A DNA stretch of 64,000 nucleotides from the NCBI GenBank assembly GCA_002305165.1, contig DBQI01000026.1:62169-126168 (forward strand), read 5' to 3'. The stretch is from Armatimonadetes bacterium UBA1398. Its GTDB lineage: Bacteria; Armatimonadota; Zipacnadia; UBA1398. Positions 18,585 through 26,103 of this stretch are shown here, piece after piece (the first letter of the stretch is position 1; every line of letters begins with the position of its first letter). Under the pieces are notes generated by a model. The model was not told the DNA's origin and ran no database searches. It saw only the letters and a program-made list of their open reading frames with translations. Made by a program: the position numbers and the translations under genes.

Positions 18585-21500
18585 ATGTCCAGAGCACTCG
18601 CGCTCGTCGCGGCGCTGATCGTTGGCGCACTCATCCCGTACGAACCAGTACTTGCGGCAGATCCAACCGGCCTCCGGTGCGAGGGCACAGTCAATCCACT
18701 CGGCATTGACACTGACGCCCCGCGCTTCTCGTGGCGGATGGACGATGCCCGCCAGGGGGCGCGGCAGACGGCCTACCATCTCGTTGTGGGACGGACCCCG
18801 CAACCTGCCCGTGCGCCCGTCTGGAGCACCGGGCGGGTTGACTCCGATGAGTCCGTGGGCGTGCGGTACGCGGGCGCGCCCCTGCGGCCCATGACCCGCT
18901 ACTACTGGACGGTCCGGATATGGGACCAGGATGGTGAACCCACGGGTTGGGCGGAGCCAGTCTGGTTCGAGACAGGACTCATGGCGCCAGAGAACTGGGC
19001 AGGAGAGTGGATCGCCCCAGTGGAGGAGTCGTCCTCCAGCATTCGGGAGGCTGAGTGGATCTGGCACCCGACGACCCGGGGCGATCGGGAGACCGTGTAC
19101 CTGCGCACGGAGATCGTTGTGCCCGATCAGCCCATCGAGCGGGCCGAGGTGCAGGCCAGTGTTGACAACATCTATAGGCTGTATGTCAACGGCGTTGACG
19201 TCGGCGGGGATGATACGTGGCAGACCCTAGACACCCACGAGGTCTCGACTCACCTCGTCCCGGGCGCGAATGCCATTGGTCTGGAGGTCGTCAATGATGG
19301 CCCGGGTGAGTGTGGCGCAATAGCTCTGCTGAGCATAGTGTTCGCCGATGGTGAACGGCTCCAGGTAGCGACGGACGCCGCGTGGCGCGCCTCCGACCAG
19401 CTGACGGGAGGCTGGACGGAACCGGGCTTCGACGACAGTCAATGGCAGGCTGCCGACGCGATCGCATCCTATGGGGCGGGTCCATGGGGCGACATTGGCG
19501 GCGACGGCGTTGCTTCGTGCATGCTCAGGCGTGAGTTCACGCTTCCGGCAGGCGTCGATCGGGCTCGAGCCTACGTCAGCGGTCTGGGGCTCTATGAACT
19601 GTACATCAACGGCCAGAGGGTGGGGGAGGACCACTTCACTCCCGGCTGGACACACTACGGCAAGCGCATCCATTACCAGACCTACGACGTCACCACGTTG
19701 CTTCGCGAAGGGCCGAACGCTATCGGAGCGATCCTAGGCGGAGGCTGGTGGGCCCAGGGGATGGCCGGGGACTGGCGGAAGGGTCCCCCGCGCTTGATCC
19801 TGGCCCTGGCGTGTGAGACCGAGACGGGCGACAGGTTCACTCTCGGGACGGACGAGACTTGGCGCTGGAAGCCCTCGCCGGTGGTCTTCGACAGCTTCTA
19901 CCACGGCGAGACCTACGATGCGCGACTGGAGGTCACTGGCTGGAGTGAACCCGGCCTGGATGACTCAGACTGGGACGGCGCGGTGGCGACGGGGTATCCC
20001 GTTGATCTGCTGGTAGCGCAGGAGGGCCCGTCGATCCGCGTGACCGACGAGCTGCCTGTGAAGACGATCTCTGAGCCCGCAGAAGGCGTCTATGTGTTCG
20101 ACTTTGCGCAGAATCTGCCGGGCTGGGTACGCCTGACGGTCGAGGGTCCGGCAGGCGCCGAGGTCAGGATCCGCTTCGCCGAGGAACTCAATCCAGACGG
20201 CACCATCTATACCGATAACTATCGCTCCGCCAGGGTAACCGATACGTACATCCTGAGCGGAGCCGGCACGGAGGTGTGGGAGCCTCGGTTCACCTATCGG
20301 GGCTTCCGGTATGCTGAGGTGACAGGGCTCCCCGCTGAGCCAACGATAGACACGTTGGTTGCGCGAGTTGCACATACGGATGCGCCTTGGACGGGCGAGT
20401 TCGCGTGCTCGAGCGATGTGATCAACGCCGTGCAACACAACATCCAGTGGGGCCAACGCTCGAACATGCACAGCGTGCCGACGGACTGCCCCCAGCGGGA
20501 CGAGCGGCTGGGCTGGATGGGCGACGGGCTCATCTTCATGGAGACGGCCTGCTGGAATATGGATTGGCAGGGCTTCATGGAGAAGTGGACCACAGACATG
20601 GCCGACTCGATGACGCCCGAGGGAGCCTTCACCGACGTGGCGCCCTCAGGCCCTCGTGGCCCCGCCGCTCCGGGGTGGGGCGACGCCGGGGTCCTCACGC
20701 CGTACGTAGTTTGGCTCTACTACGGCGACGAGACCATCATCGAGCGCAACTACGAGTCGATGAGGTCATGGGTCGAATACATGCGCCAACGCGCCCCCGG
20801 AGATCTCTACGAGCGCGAAGGATACGGCGACTGGATCGCTGTCGTGGGCTCCCCTGCGAAGCCGATCGGCGCGGCGTACTACTACTTCTCGACGCGGCTG
20901 CTCGCGGAGATGGCGGGCGTGCTGGGCAGGACTGATGATCGAGCCGAGTACACCGCCCTGGCAGAGGACATCAAAGCCGCCTTCCATGCGTCGTACTACG
21001 ATCCCGAGACCGGCTCGTACCCTGGCGGCACTCAGACCAGCTACGTCCTGCCACTCTACCTTGGTCTGGTCCCGGACGACGTGCGCCCCAGGGTGGAGGC
21101 GAACCTGCTTCAGCGGATCGCCGAGGACGATTACCATCCCACCACTGGCTTTCTTGGCACGTCCTGCCTGCTGCCGGTTCTCTCTGGCATGGGCGCCTAC
21201 GACGTTGCCGCGCGAATGGCCACCCAGGAGACCTACCCCTCGTGGGGGTACATGGTCAGCAAGGGGGCGACGACGGTCTGGGAGCTGTGGAACAGCGACA
21301 CGGCCGGCCCTGGCATGAACTCGCGCAATCACTTCGCCCTTGGATCAGTCGGCCGGTGGTTCTACGAAGGGCTGGCGGGGATCCGCCCAGACCCCGATGC
21401 GCCAGGGTTCAAGCGCTTCTTCGTGGCGCCGGAGCCCGGAGGGGACATCACCTGGGCGGGCGCAAAGCACACGTCGCCATATGGCGATATAGAGTCACGT

Positions 21501-21668
21501 TGGGCCATCACCGGCGACGTCTTCGAGTTGACCGTGACCGTGCCGCCCAACACCACGGCTACCGTGCGAGTGCCCGGTGACAATCCCCGTGGAGCCACGG
21601 CGGGGACAGATGGGGTGTTCGAGGTTCCGGCTGGGCGCTGGACCTTCACATCTGAGTGGAGGCGCTAG
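18585..21668 (+). CDS. Secreted alpha-L-rhamnosidase, GH78
   Basis: Exported glycoside hydrolase that releases terminal alpha-L-rhamnose, 1027 residues. Start 18585 gives a signal peptide (MSRALALVAALIVGALIP ... LAA); an in-frame ATG at 18495 would bury it. Order: Fn3-like N-terminal domain (LRCEGTVNPLGI to about 140), a beta-sandwich about 150-300 (EVQASVDNIYRLYVNGVDV), a second related beta-sandwich about 310-450 (YVSGLGLYELYINGQRV, the usual Bac_rhamnosid_N), then the (alpha/alpha)6 catalytic domain with the GH78 signature DCPQRDERLGWMGD from residue 634, and a C-terminal beta domain. The duplicated sandwich is longer than the minimal GH78 layout. Ends three bases from a convergent gene. 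Confidence 0.92.
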   Translation: MSRALALVAALIVGALIPYEPVLAADPTGLRCEGTVNPLGIDTDAPRFSWRMDDARQGARQTAYHLVVGRTPQPARAPVWSTGRVDSDESVGVRYAGAPLRPMTRYYWTVRIWDQDGEPTGWAEPVWFETGLMAPENWAGEWIAPVEESSSSIREAEWIWHPTTRGDRETVYLRTEIVVPDQPIERAEVQASVDNIYRLYVNGVDVGGDDTWQTLDTHEVSTHLVPGANAIGLEVVNDGPGECGAIALLSIVFADGERLQVATDAAWRASDQLTGGWTEPGFDDSQWQAADAIASYGAGPWGDIGGDGVASCMLRREFTLPAGVDRARAYVSGLGLYELYINGQRVGEDHFTPGWTHYGKRIHYQTYDVTTLLREGPNAIGAILGGGWWAQGMAGDWRKGPPRLILALACETETGDRFTLGTDETWRWKPSPVVFDSFYHGETYDARLEVTGWSEPGLDDSDWDGAVATGYPVDLLVAQEGPSIRVTDELPVKTISEPAEGVYVFDFAQNLPGWVRLTVEGPAGAEVRIRFAEELNPDGTIYTDNYRSARVTDTYILSGAGTEVWEPRFTYRGFRYAEVTGLPAEPTIDTLVARVAHTDAPWTGEFACSSDVINAVQHNIQWGQRSNMHSVPTDCPQRDERLGWMGDGLIFMETACWNMDWQGFMEKWTTDMADSMTPEGAFTDVAPSGPRGPAAPGWGDAGVLTPYVVWLYYGDETIIERNYESMRSWVEYMRQRAPGDLYEREGYGDWIAVVGSPAKPIGAAYYYFSTRLLAEMAGVLGRTDDRAEYTALAEDIKAAFHASYYDPETGSYPGGTQTSYVLPLYLGLVPDDVRPRVEANLLQRIAEDDYHPTTGFLGTSCLLPVLSGMGAYDVAARMATQETYPSWGYMVSKGATTVWELWNSDTAGPGMNSRNHFALGSVGRWFYEGLAGIRPDPDAPGFKRFFVAPEPGGDITWAGAKHTSPYGDIESRWAITGDVFELTVTVPPNTTATVRVPGDNPRGATAGTDGVFEVPAGRWTFTSEWRR

Positions 21669-21671
21669 GGC

Positions 21672-22937
21672 CTAGCCACCTACCTCGGTGAGCAGTTCCA
21701 GGGCCGCATCCTGGAGCACCTGCCCCGCGGCCGGCTCAAACGGCAGCAGACCATAGTAGCGGGCGGCTACGTCCAGCTCGTAGCCGCCCGTCGCGAACTC
21801 CTCAGGGGTGCCGATGTACCCGACCACCCTGCCGGTGCAAGTGACGGGCATGATGATAGGGACGGCCTTATGAGCTTTGAGCGCCATCCCGATGGCGCAC
21901 AGGGCCTCGCACGGCAGGAAGACCATCGCGATGTCGCCGAGGCGTATGGCGGTGATCTCACCCCTGGGGTCATCCGGCAGGTCTCCGGACCGGATCGCGG
22001 CCAGCAAGGCCTCTGCCCACTCGATCATCGCGCCGCACTCCCGCCGAGCGAGGGTGTCATGGAGGGTGTCGAGGCGTGCGCGCTCCGCCGTGGCGTAGTC
22101 GGCTAGCCAATCGACATCGATCTCGCGCCGGAGGGGGAACGCGACCTCACGCGACGCCACGCGAACGGGGCTGAGGGAGGCGGGACGAAGCGGGTGCGCG
22201 TCTACCGCCTGGACGGCGAGGGCCTCGCCGGTCACTATGCGCGCCTCGGGCCCTCGGCCGACAGGGTTGAGGTCGCCGCAGCAGCCGTTCAGGTAGAACG
22301 CGCCATCTCCCGTTCGATCGACGACAGCCCGCCGGAATGCCCCGACATAGTCGGCGCTGATGCTCCGATTGTCGCTTCCGAGACACACTGGATGGCACTG
22401 CCAGTTGACAAGGCGGAACCTATGTTTGTCAGGCGTCTCGAAGAGAACCACAATGGCTACGTCGTCGATGGGGCCGTCGGCACGCCGCCGGTTATGGCTG
22501 ACGTCGGGAACCCGAGCCCGGGCCCAGTGGGCCTCCATCGGCACCGCGCGCGCCATAGCCTCGCCTGCGGCGGTGACCGCCGCGGCGGTGACCTGATCGA
22601 GGTAGGCATCGCTGGCCCGCGCCATGCCGCAGTACTTGTGGAAGGACGGCGAGGCGTGGGTATGCACCGAGTGCCATACGATGTGCGTCGCGGGGACGCC
22701 CGTAGCCTCGCTCACCGCAGCCCGCAGCGCCTCGTTGGCTGGCCCATCGGAACCCACCAGATCGGCCGCGATGACGACTGCGGCGGTACCGCTTTCCTCG
22801 ACGGTCATCGCCTGGAGACTGAGGGGGTCCAGGATCCCCGTGCTCGGGGGCTCCCTGTGAATGTAGCCCGACAGTGACTCGCCAACGGGTGGGGTGATAT
22901 CGCGTCTCGCGATGCCGATCCGGGTCTCTTCAGGCAA
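21672..22937 (-). CDS. Neutral/alkaline ceramidase-like protein
   Basis: Protein of 421 residues related to the N-terminal domain of neutral/alkaline non-lysosomal ceramidases. Visible motifs: GIARRDITPPVGESLSGY at the start, HIVWHSVHTHASPSF with metal-binding histidines, and CCGDLNPVGR around residue 220. There is no signal peptide and the C-terminal ceramidase domain is missing, so the substrate is probably not ceramide; similar short proteins are frequent beside sugar-degrading genes. TTG start has AGGAGG eight bases upstream. It lies downstream of the GH127 gene on the same strand in reverse order (GH127 first, 51 bases apart), suggesting cotranscription. Confidence 0.82.
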   Translation of the reverse strand: MPEETRIGIARRDITPPVGESLSGYIHREPPSTGILDPLSLQAMTVEESGTAAVVIAADLVGSDGPANEALRAAVSEATGVPATHIVWHSVHTHASPSFHKYCGMARASDAYLDQVTAAAVTAAGEAMARAVPMEAHWARARVPDVSHNRRRADGPIDDVAIVVLFETPDKHRFRLVNWQCHPVCLGSDNRSISADYVGAFRRAVVDRTGDGAFYLNGCCGDLNPVGRGPEARIVTGEALAVQAVDAHPLRPASLSPVRVASREVAFPLRREIDVDWLADYATAERARLDTLHDTLARRECGAMIEWAEALLAAIRSGDLPDDPRGEITAIRLGDIAMVFLPCEALCAIGMALKAHKAVPIIMPVTCTGRVVGYIGTPEEFATGGYELDVAARYYGLLPFEPAAGQVLQDAALELLTEVGG

Positions 22938-22988
22938 TCCAGCGCCTCCTAGGGTGGTAGTTCCGTGCCGATCGAGGCAGCGCCGTCG

Positions 22989-25769
22989 CTAGCGTCGGGC
23001 CGCCTCCGCGACTTCCTCGGCAGTAAGCGCGCGCGCATAGAGGGCGAAGTCGGCTAGGTCGCCGGCGTAGTGCTCATTCTGGCCCGTATAGTGCGGGTTG
23101 CCGCCCAGGGCGAAGTCCTGCGCCATGGACAGACACCATGCTGGCGCGCGCACCGTTGCCGCCTCGGAGCCATTCAGGTAGAGGGTGAGCTGGGAGGCGG
23201 CCTTCACGACGGCCACATGACACCATTCTCCCGAGGGGAGGTCGATCCCTGGGGTACCGGCTCCCTGCCCATTGGCTTCCCAGCCGGCGATCAGCTGGCC
23301 CCGCCGGAGATAGACGCGCAACGGATCGTCCATCGGCCGGCGCCATGCAGAGAAGATCTGGTGCAGTCGGTCAGCGGAGCAGTCGCCCGGGCGCACCCAG
23401 ACTGCGAGGGAGTAGTCCTCCTCGGGCCAGTGGGGCAGAACGTACCGAAGCATCGAGGCCGAGCCGTCAAACCGGACGGCCCCGTCCAAGCTACCATCAG
23501 GTCCCTCGCATGGCTCGATGGCTTCGGCGGCGAGGAGCTCACCATAGGAGGGTGTGCCCGATCCGGTGAGGGGCGCGCTGGCCAGCACGCCGCCAGGGCC
23601 CGTCGCCAACTCGCGCACCACCGCAGTCGGATCGGGCGGCAGGGACGGATCAACCGAGAAGCTCCAGGGCCCGCCCTCATTCACCCTGGAGGAGACCGTG
23701 TTCGTCGCGGTGACACGCCAGTAGTAGGTCCCGGCGTCGGATGGGGCATCGGGCAGGATGGCTCGCGCACGGGGCAGCGACTCCGCAGCGGCGGCGATCT
23801 CGGTGAACTCCGGGTCGCGGGCAATCTCGAGCCTGTACGCGACGCCTTCGCCGGGTCGTGGGAAGCCGACCCACTCGAACCGCGTGGGCGCAGCAGGCAC
23901 GATAGACCCTGGGAGCGGCCGCACCAGATGGAAGGGCGCCGGGGGAGCGTTCACCGCAGGAAGCCATGCCGCGTAGGGTGTGCCGTGGGCGCCGGCCGAG
24001 GCGTAGTCGATGAGCGTCAACGGGGCGCCATCGGCCGCTACCACGCGGTAGGCGGCCATAGGCTCAAAGCCGGAGGTGTCAATGGTCGTCGGTTCCGGCG
24101 CGAGATTGGCGCAGTCGATCGCAGGCAAGTCGGGCACATCGAGATCGTTCGTGCGCGTGTCGAAGGCCATGAGGAGCGGCCCCCGGTAGACGGCCGCATG
24201 GCCCGAACGCCCCAGTTCGCCCGGCCACACCCGCCACCCCATTTCGAAGCTCAGGCTAAGGGAGTCGTCGGGCGTCCATACTCGGGTCAGGCGGCAGTAC
24301 TCCCCGGGGCGAACAGCCGGCTCTACGGGTGAACCGTTGAGCAACACCTGAGGGTCCTCCGCCCACGAGGGTATGCGCAGGGCGAGAGTCAAGGCAGCGC
24401 CCCGGGAGTCAACAGTGATGTCCATGTCGCCTCCGACGGGGTAGTTGGAGTCGATCTGTACCTCTGCGCTTCCGCCGCCTGGCAGCGGCAGCGCAGCAGC
24501 CACAGGTGCGTATGTATTGACAACGAGTCCATCTGAGGCAGTCATGATGGCCCACTCGGTGAGCATCCCAAGGCCTCGGGGAGCATTGACGGAGCAGCAG
24601 TTCAGCTCGGGTGTCCCCGCGCGGGCCTGGAACACGATGTGGTGGGCCGAGGCGTGACGGCTCCCGTTCATGGGGGTGTCGTACGTCCACCATCGTCCAC
24701 TAGGATGCTGGGCGCCAAGGATCACGTTCCAGTAGGCGAGGTCCAGGTACTCGGCGGCCTCGGGGTCGCCCGTGAGGCGGAGCATGTCCTGAGTCAGGGC
24801 CATCCACGCGATCGTGCAGCAGGTCTCGATAGCCCCTTGGCTATAGGGGTTCCCCACCGCCTGCTCGCCTGTCGTGAAGCCGCCGCTAGGGTGGATGTCG
24901 CGGTGGGCGATGGAACGCCACGTGTTCACGAAGGCAGTGCGGTAGGCCTCATCACCGGTGATGCGGTAGAGCTCGACCAGGCCCTGGATGTCGTGGAGGC
25001 TCTCCCAGCGGGGTCGTGGCGTGAGGTGAAACTCCACGCCGTTCAGGCCGGCGCGCACGTAGTCGCCCGCCTGCTCGAAATCGGTCTCGATGTGACGCAT
25101 CATGGCCAGGTAACGCGGTTCCGTGGTGAGGCGGTACAGCCATCCCAGGGAGTGGATGATGGCCATGTTCATCTCGTGCGAGCCGGCGTCCAGCACTCGC
25201 CGGCCGGTGTCGAGATAGGTATCGCAGACGAGATCCGCCATCCGCCGACAGGCGTCGAGAGCCGCCGAGTCACCCGTGCGCTCATGCCACATCAGAAGCG
25301 CCAGCATGACGTGGTAGTGCCCCCAGAGGTCCCACTGGCCCAGGAGGCGCTCCTCTCGCGGCCATGGCCCCAGGTACCCGTCGGCATCCTGCATTGTGAG
25401 CAGCTCGCGGATGATCGCGGACGTTGAGGCCTCGAGGCGGGGATCCTCGCTCATCCGCAGGGCCTGTATGGCGGAGAAGAGGTACTTGCCAACGAACTCG
25501 CCGGCCCAGGGCACCAGATCGGGACGCGGTTGCCGGTCCCGCCGCTGGAACATCCCGAGCATGCCTGGGTTCGCCCTAGGCGCCGTCAAGAGCCAGTTCT
25601 CGATGTTCGCCCCCGAGCGCTCGGCGGTGATGCCACCGAAGCGAAACTCCCCGTTGTTGACGAAGTCGTAAGTCAGTTCCCCCGCCTCCTCAGCCGAGAC
25701 GGCCGGCCACGCGACCAGGGCGAACAGAGCGGCTACCCAGAAGCGGGGCGAGCTCGCTTGCGTGGCCAT
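22989..25769 (-). CDS. Secreted beta-L-arabinofuranosidase (GH127) with Fn3-like and LamG domains
   Basis: Exported retaining glycosidase, 926 residues. Start 25769 gives a signal peptide (FWVAALFALVAWPAVSA). The GH127 (DUF1680) catalytic domain spans about 30-560. Zinc and catalytic residues known from Bifidobacterium HypBA1 are recognisable: Glu315-x-Cys317 (AIETCC) and Cys391-Cys392 (NCCSVN), with the spacing expected, and Glu302 a candidate acid/base. A linker with an Fn3-like repeat (about 610-715, APTRFEWVG, TYYWRVTA) is followed by a C-terminal LamG/concanavalin-like domain (DYSLAVWVRPG, GEWCHVAVVK), probably for binding glycans. The accessory domains are unusual for the family. Likely works with the rhamnosidase next door on plant or microbial glycans. 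Confidence 0.9.
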   Translation of the reverse strand: MATQASSPRFWVAALFALVAWPAVSAEEAGELTYDFVNNGEFRFGGITAERSGANIENWLLTAPRANPGMLGMFQRRDRQPRPDLVPWAGEFVGKYLFSAIQALRMSEDPRLEASTSAIIRELLTMQDADGYLGPWPREERLLGQWDLWGHYHVMLALLMWHERTGDSAALDACRRMADLVCDTYLDTGRRVLDAGSHEMNMAIIHSLGWLYRLTTEPRYLAMMRHIETDFEQAGDYVRAGLNGVEFHLTPRPRWESLHDIQGLVELYRITGDEAYRTAFVNTWRSIAHRDIHPSGGFTTGEQAVGNPYSQGAIETCCTIAWMALTQDMLRLTGDPEAAEYLDLAYWNVILGAQHPSGRWWTYDTPMNGSRHASAHHIVFQARAGTPELNCCSVNAPRGLGMLTEWAIMTASDGLVVNTYAPVAAALPLPGGGSAEVQIDSNYPVGGDMDITVDSRGAALTLALRIPSWAEDPQVLLNGSPVEPAVRPGEYCRLTRVWTPDDSLSLSFEMGWRVWPGELGRSGHAAVYRGPLLMAFDTRTNDLDVPDLPAIDCANLAPEPTTIDTSGFEPMAAYRVVAADGAPLTLIDYASAGAHGTPYAAWLPAVNAPPAPFHLVRPLPGSIVPAAPTRFEWVGFPRPGEGVAYRLEIARDPEFTEIAAAAESLPRARAILPDAPSDAGTYYWRVTATNTVSSRVNEGGPWSFSVDPSLPPDPTAVVRELATGPGGVLASAPLTGSGTPSYGELLAAEAIEPCEGPDGSLDGAVRFDGSASMLRYVLPHWPEEDYSLAVWVRPGDCSADRLHQIFSAWRRPMDDPLRVYLRRGQLIAGWEANGQGAGTPGIDLPSGEWCHVAVVKAASQLTLYLNGSEAATVRAPAWCLSMAQDFALGGNPHYTGQNEHYAGDLADFALYARALTAEEVAEAARR

Positions 25770-25852
25770 GGATCGGACCCCCTCGGTTGGTCTAGTCGTC
25801 ATTGCGGCCGCGAGGGGCTTCGCGGGGAGGCCGCGCAGGACCTCGCGACCTG

Positions 25853-25881
25853 TTGACACCCCTTCGATGTGCGAAGATAAT
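25853..25881 (+). promoter_or_regulatory. Sigma-70-type promoter of the valS leader
   Basis: TTGACA (25853-25858), a 17-base spacer and GATAAT (25876-25881) are near-perfect housekeeping elements. Transcription should start near 25888, 215 bases before the valS ATG, leaving room for the leader peptide and terminator described below. Confidence 0.8.
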
Positions 25882-25914
25882 CGTCATGGTAGAGTGCGGT
25901 TGAGGAGTACCACT

Positions 25915-25986
25915 GTGGAGATGCCAACACAGGCAGTGCCGACCCCGTCCGTTGTTAGCGTAGCCATCAGGAGGGCTGCGGGGTAG
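25915..25986 (+). CDS. Valine-containing leader peptide of the valS attenuator
   Basis: A 23-codon ORF starting at GTG 25915 with TGAGGAG at 25901-25907, seven bases upstream. The peptide reads MEMPTQAVPTPSVVSVAIRR followed by AAG. Valine occurs at residues 8, 13, 14 and 16; the cluster uses GTT GTT and GTA, codons that look uncommon in this GTG/GTC-rich DNA, which would make a valine-starved ribosome stall. The stop TAG (25984-25986) falls inside a segment that can pair either upstream or with the terminator. Similar leader peptides (PheM for pheST, IlvL, TrpL) act in cis. This call is from position, ribosome site, codon content and the overlapping alternative hairpins, not from homology. 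Confidence 0.72.
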   Translation: MEMPTQAVPTPSVVSVAIRRAAG

Positions 25987-26044
25987 AGCGCTGGCAGGTG
26001 TTAGGACGACGCAGACCCCGCGCCCTCGGGCAGCGGGGTTTTTT
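25941..26044 (+). promoter_or_regulatory. valS transcription attenuator (segments 1-4)
   Basis: Four short segments can pair alternately: 1 = ACCCCG (25942-25947), 2 = GCGGGGT (25978-25984), 3 = ACCCCGC (26015-26021), 4 = GCGGGGT (26033-26039). Pairings 1:2 (6 bp), 2:3 (7 bp antiterminator) and 3:4 (terminator) are all perfect. A ribosome stalled at the Val-13/14 codons (25951-25956) would cover segment 1 and free 2 to pair with 3, letting transcription reach valS. A ribosome that reaches the stop at 25984 covers segment 2, so 3:4 forms and terminates. No T-box TGGNACCGCG motif is present. Confidence 0.72.
26015..26044 (+). terminator. Intrinsic terminator of the valS leader (attenuator)
   Basis: Stem ACCCCGC with GCGGGGT, extended inward by GCC/GGC past a single bulged A, small loop, immediately followed by six T residues (26039-26044). 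It ends about 60 bases before valS and lies within the same transcript, so it must be conditional for valS to be expressed from the upstream promoter. Confidence 0.85.
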
Positions 26045-26103
26045 CGTGCCTCTGTACAAGCATAGAGAGGCGCGGCGGACATTCGAGAGAGAGGGATGAC
26101 CAG

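Noticed and set aside
22194..24332. Long plus-strand open frames opposite the ceramidase-like and GH127 genes
   Set aside because: They mirror the real minus-strand genes and contain no domain motifs; signal peptide, zinc ligands and family motifs all lie on the minus strand.
25762..25986. 74-codon ORF starting within the GH127 5' region
   Set aside because: Its start lies upstream of the valS promoter and has no ribosome site; only its last 23 codons, from GTG 25915, make sense as the leader peptide.
25889..26044. T-box riboswitch or 6S-like small RNA upstream of valS
   Set aside because: The conserved T-box sequence TGGNACCGCG and specifier loop are not found, and the region does not form the long bubble hairpin of 6S RNA. 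A short ORF with a ribosome site and alternative stems explains it better.
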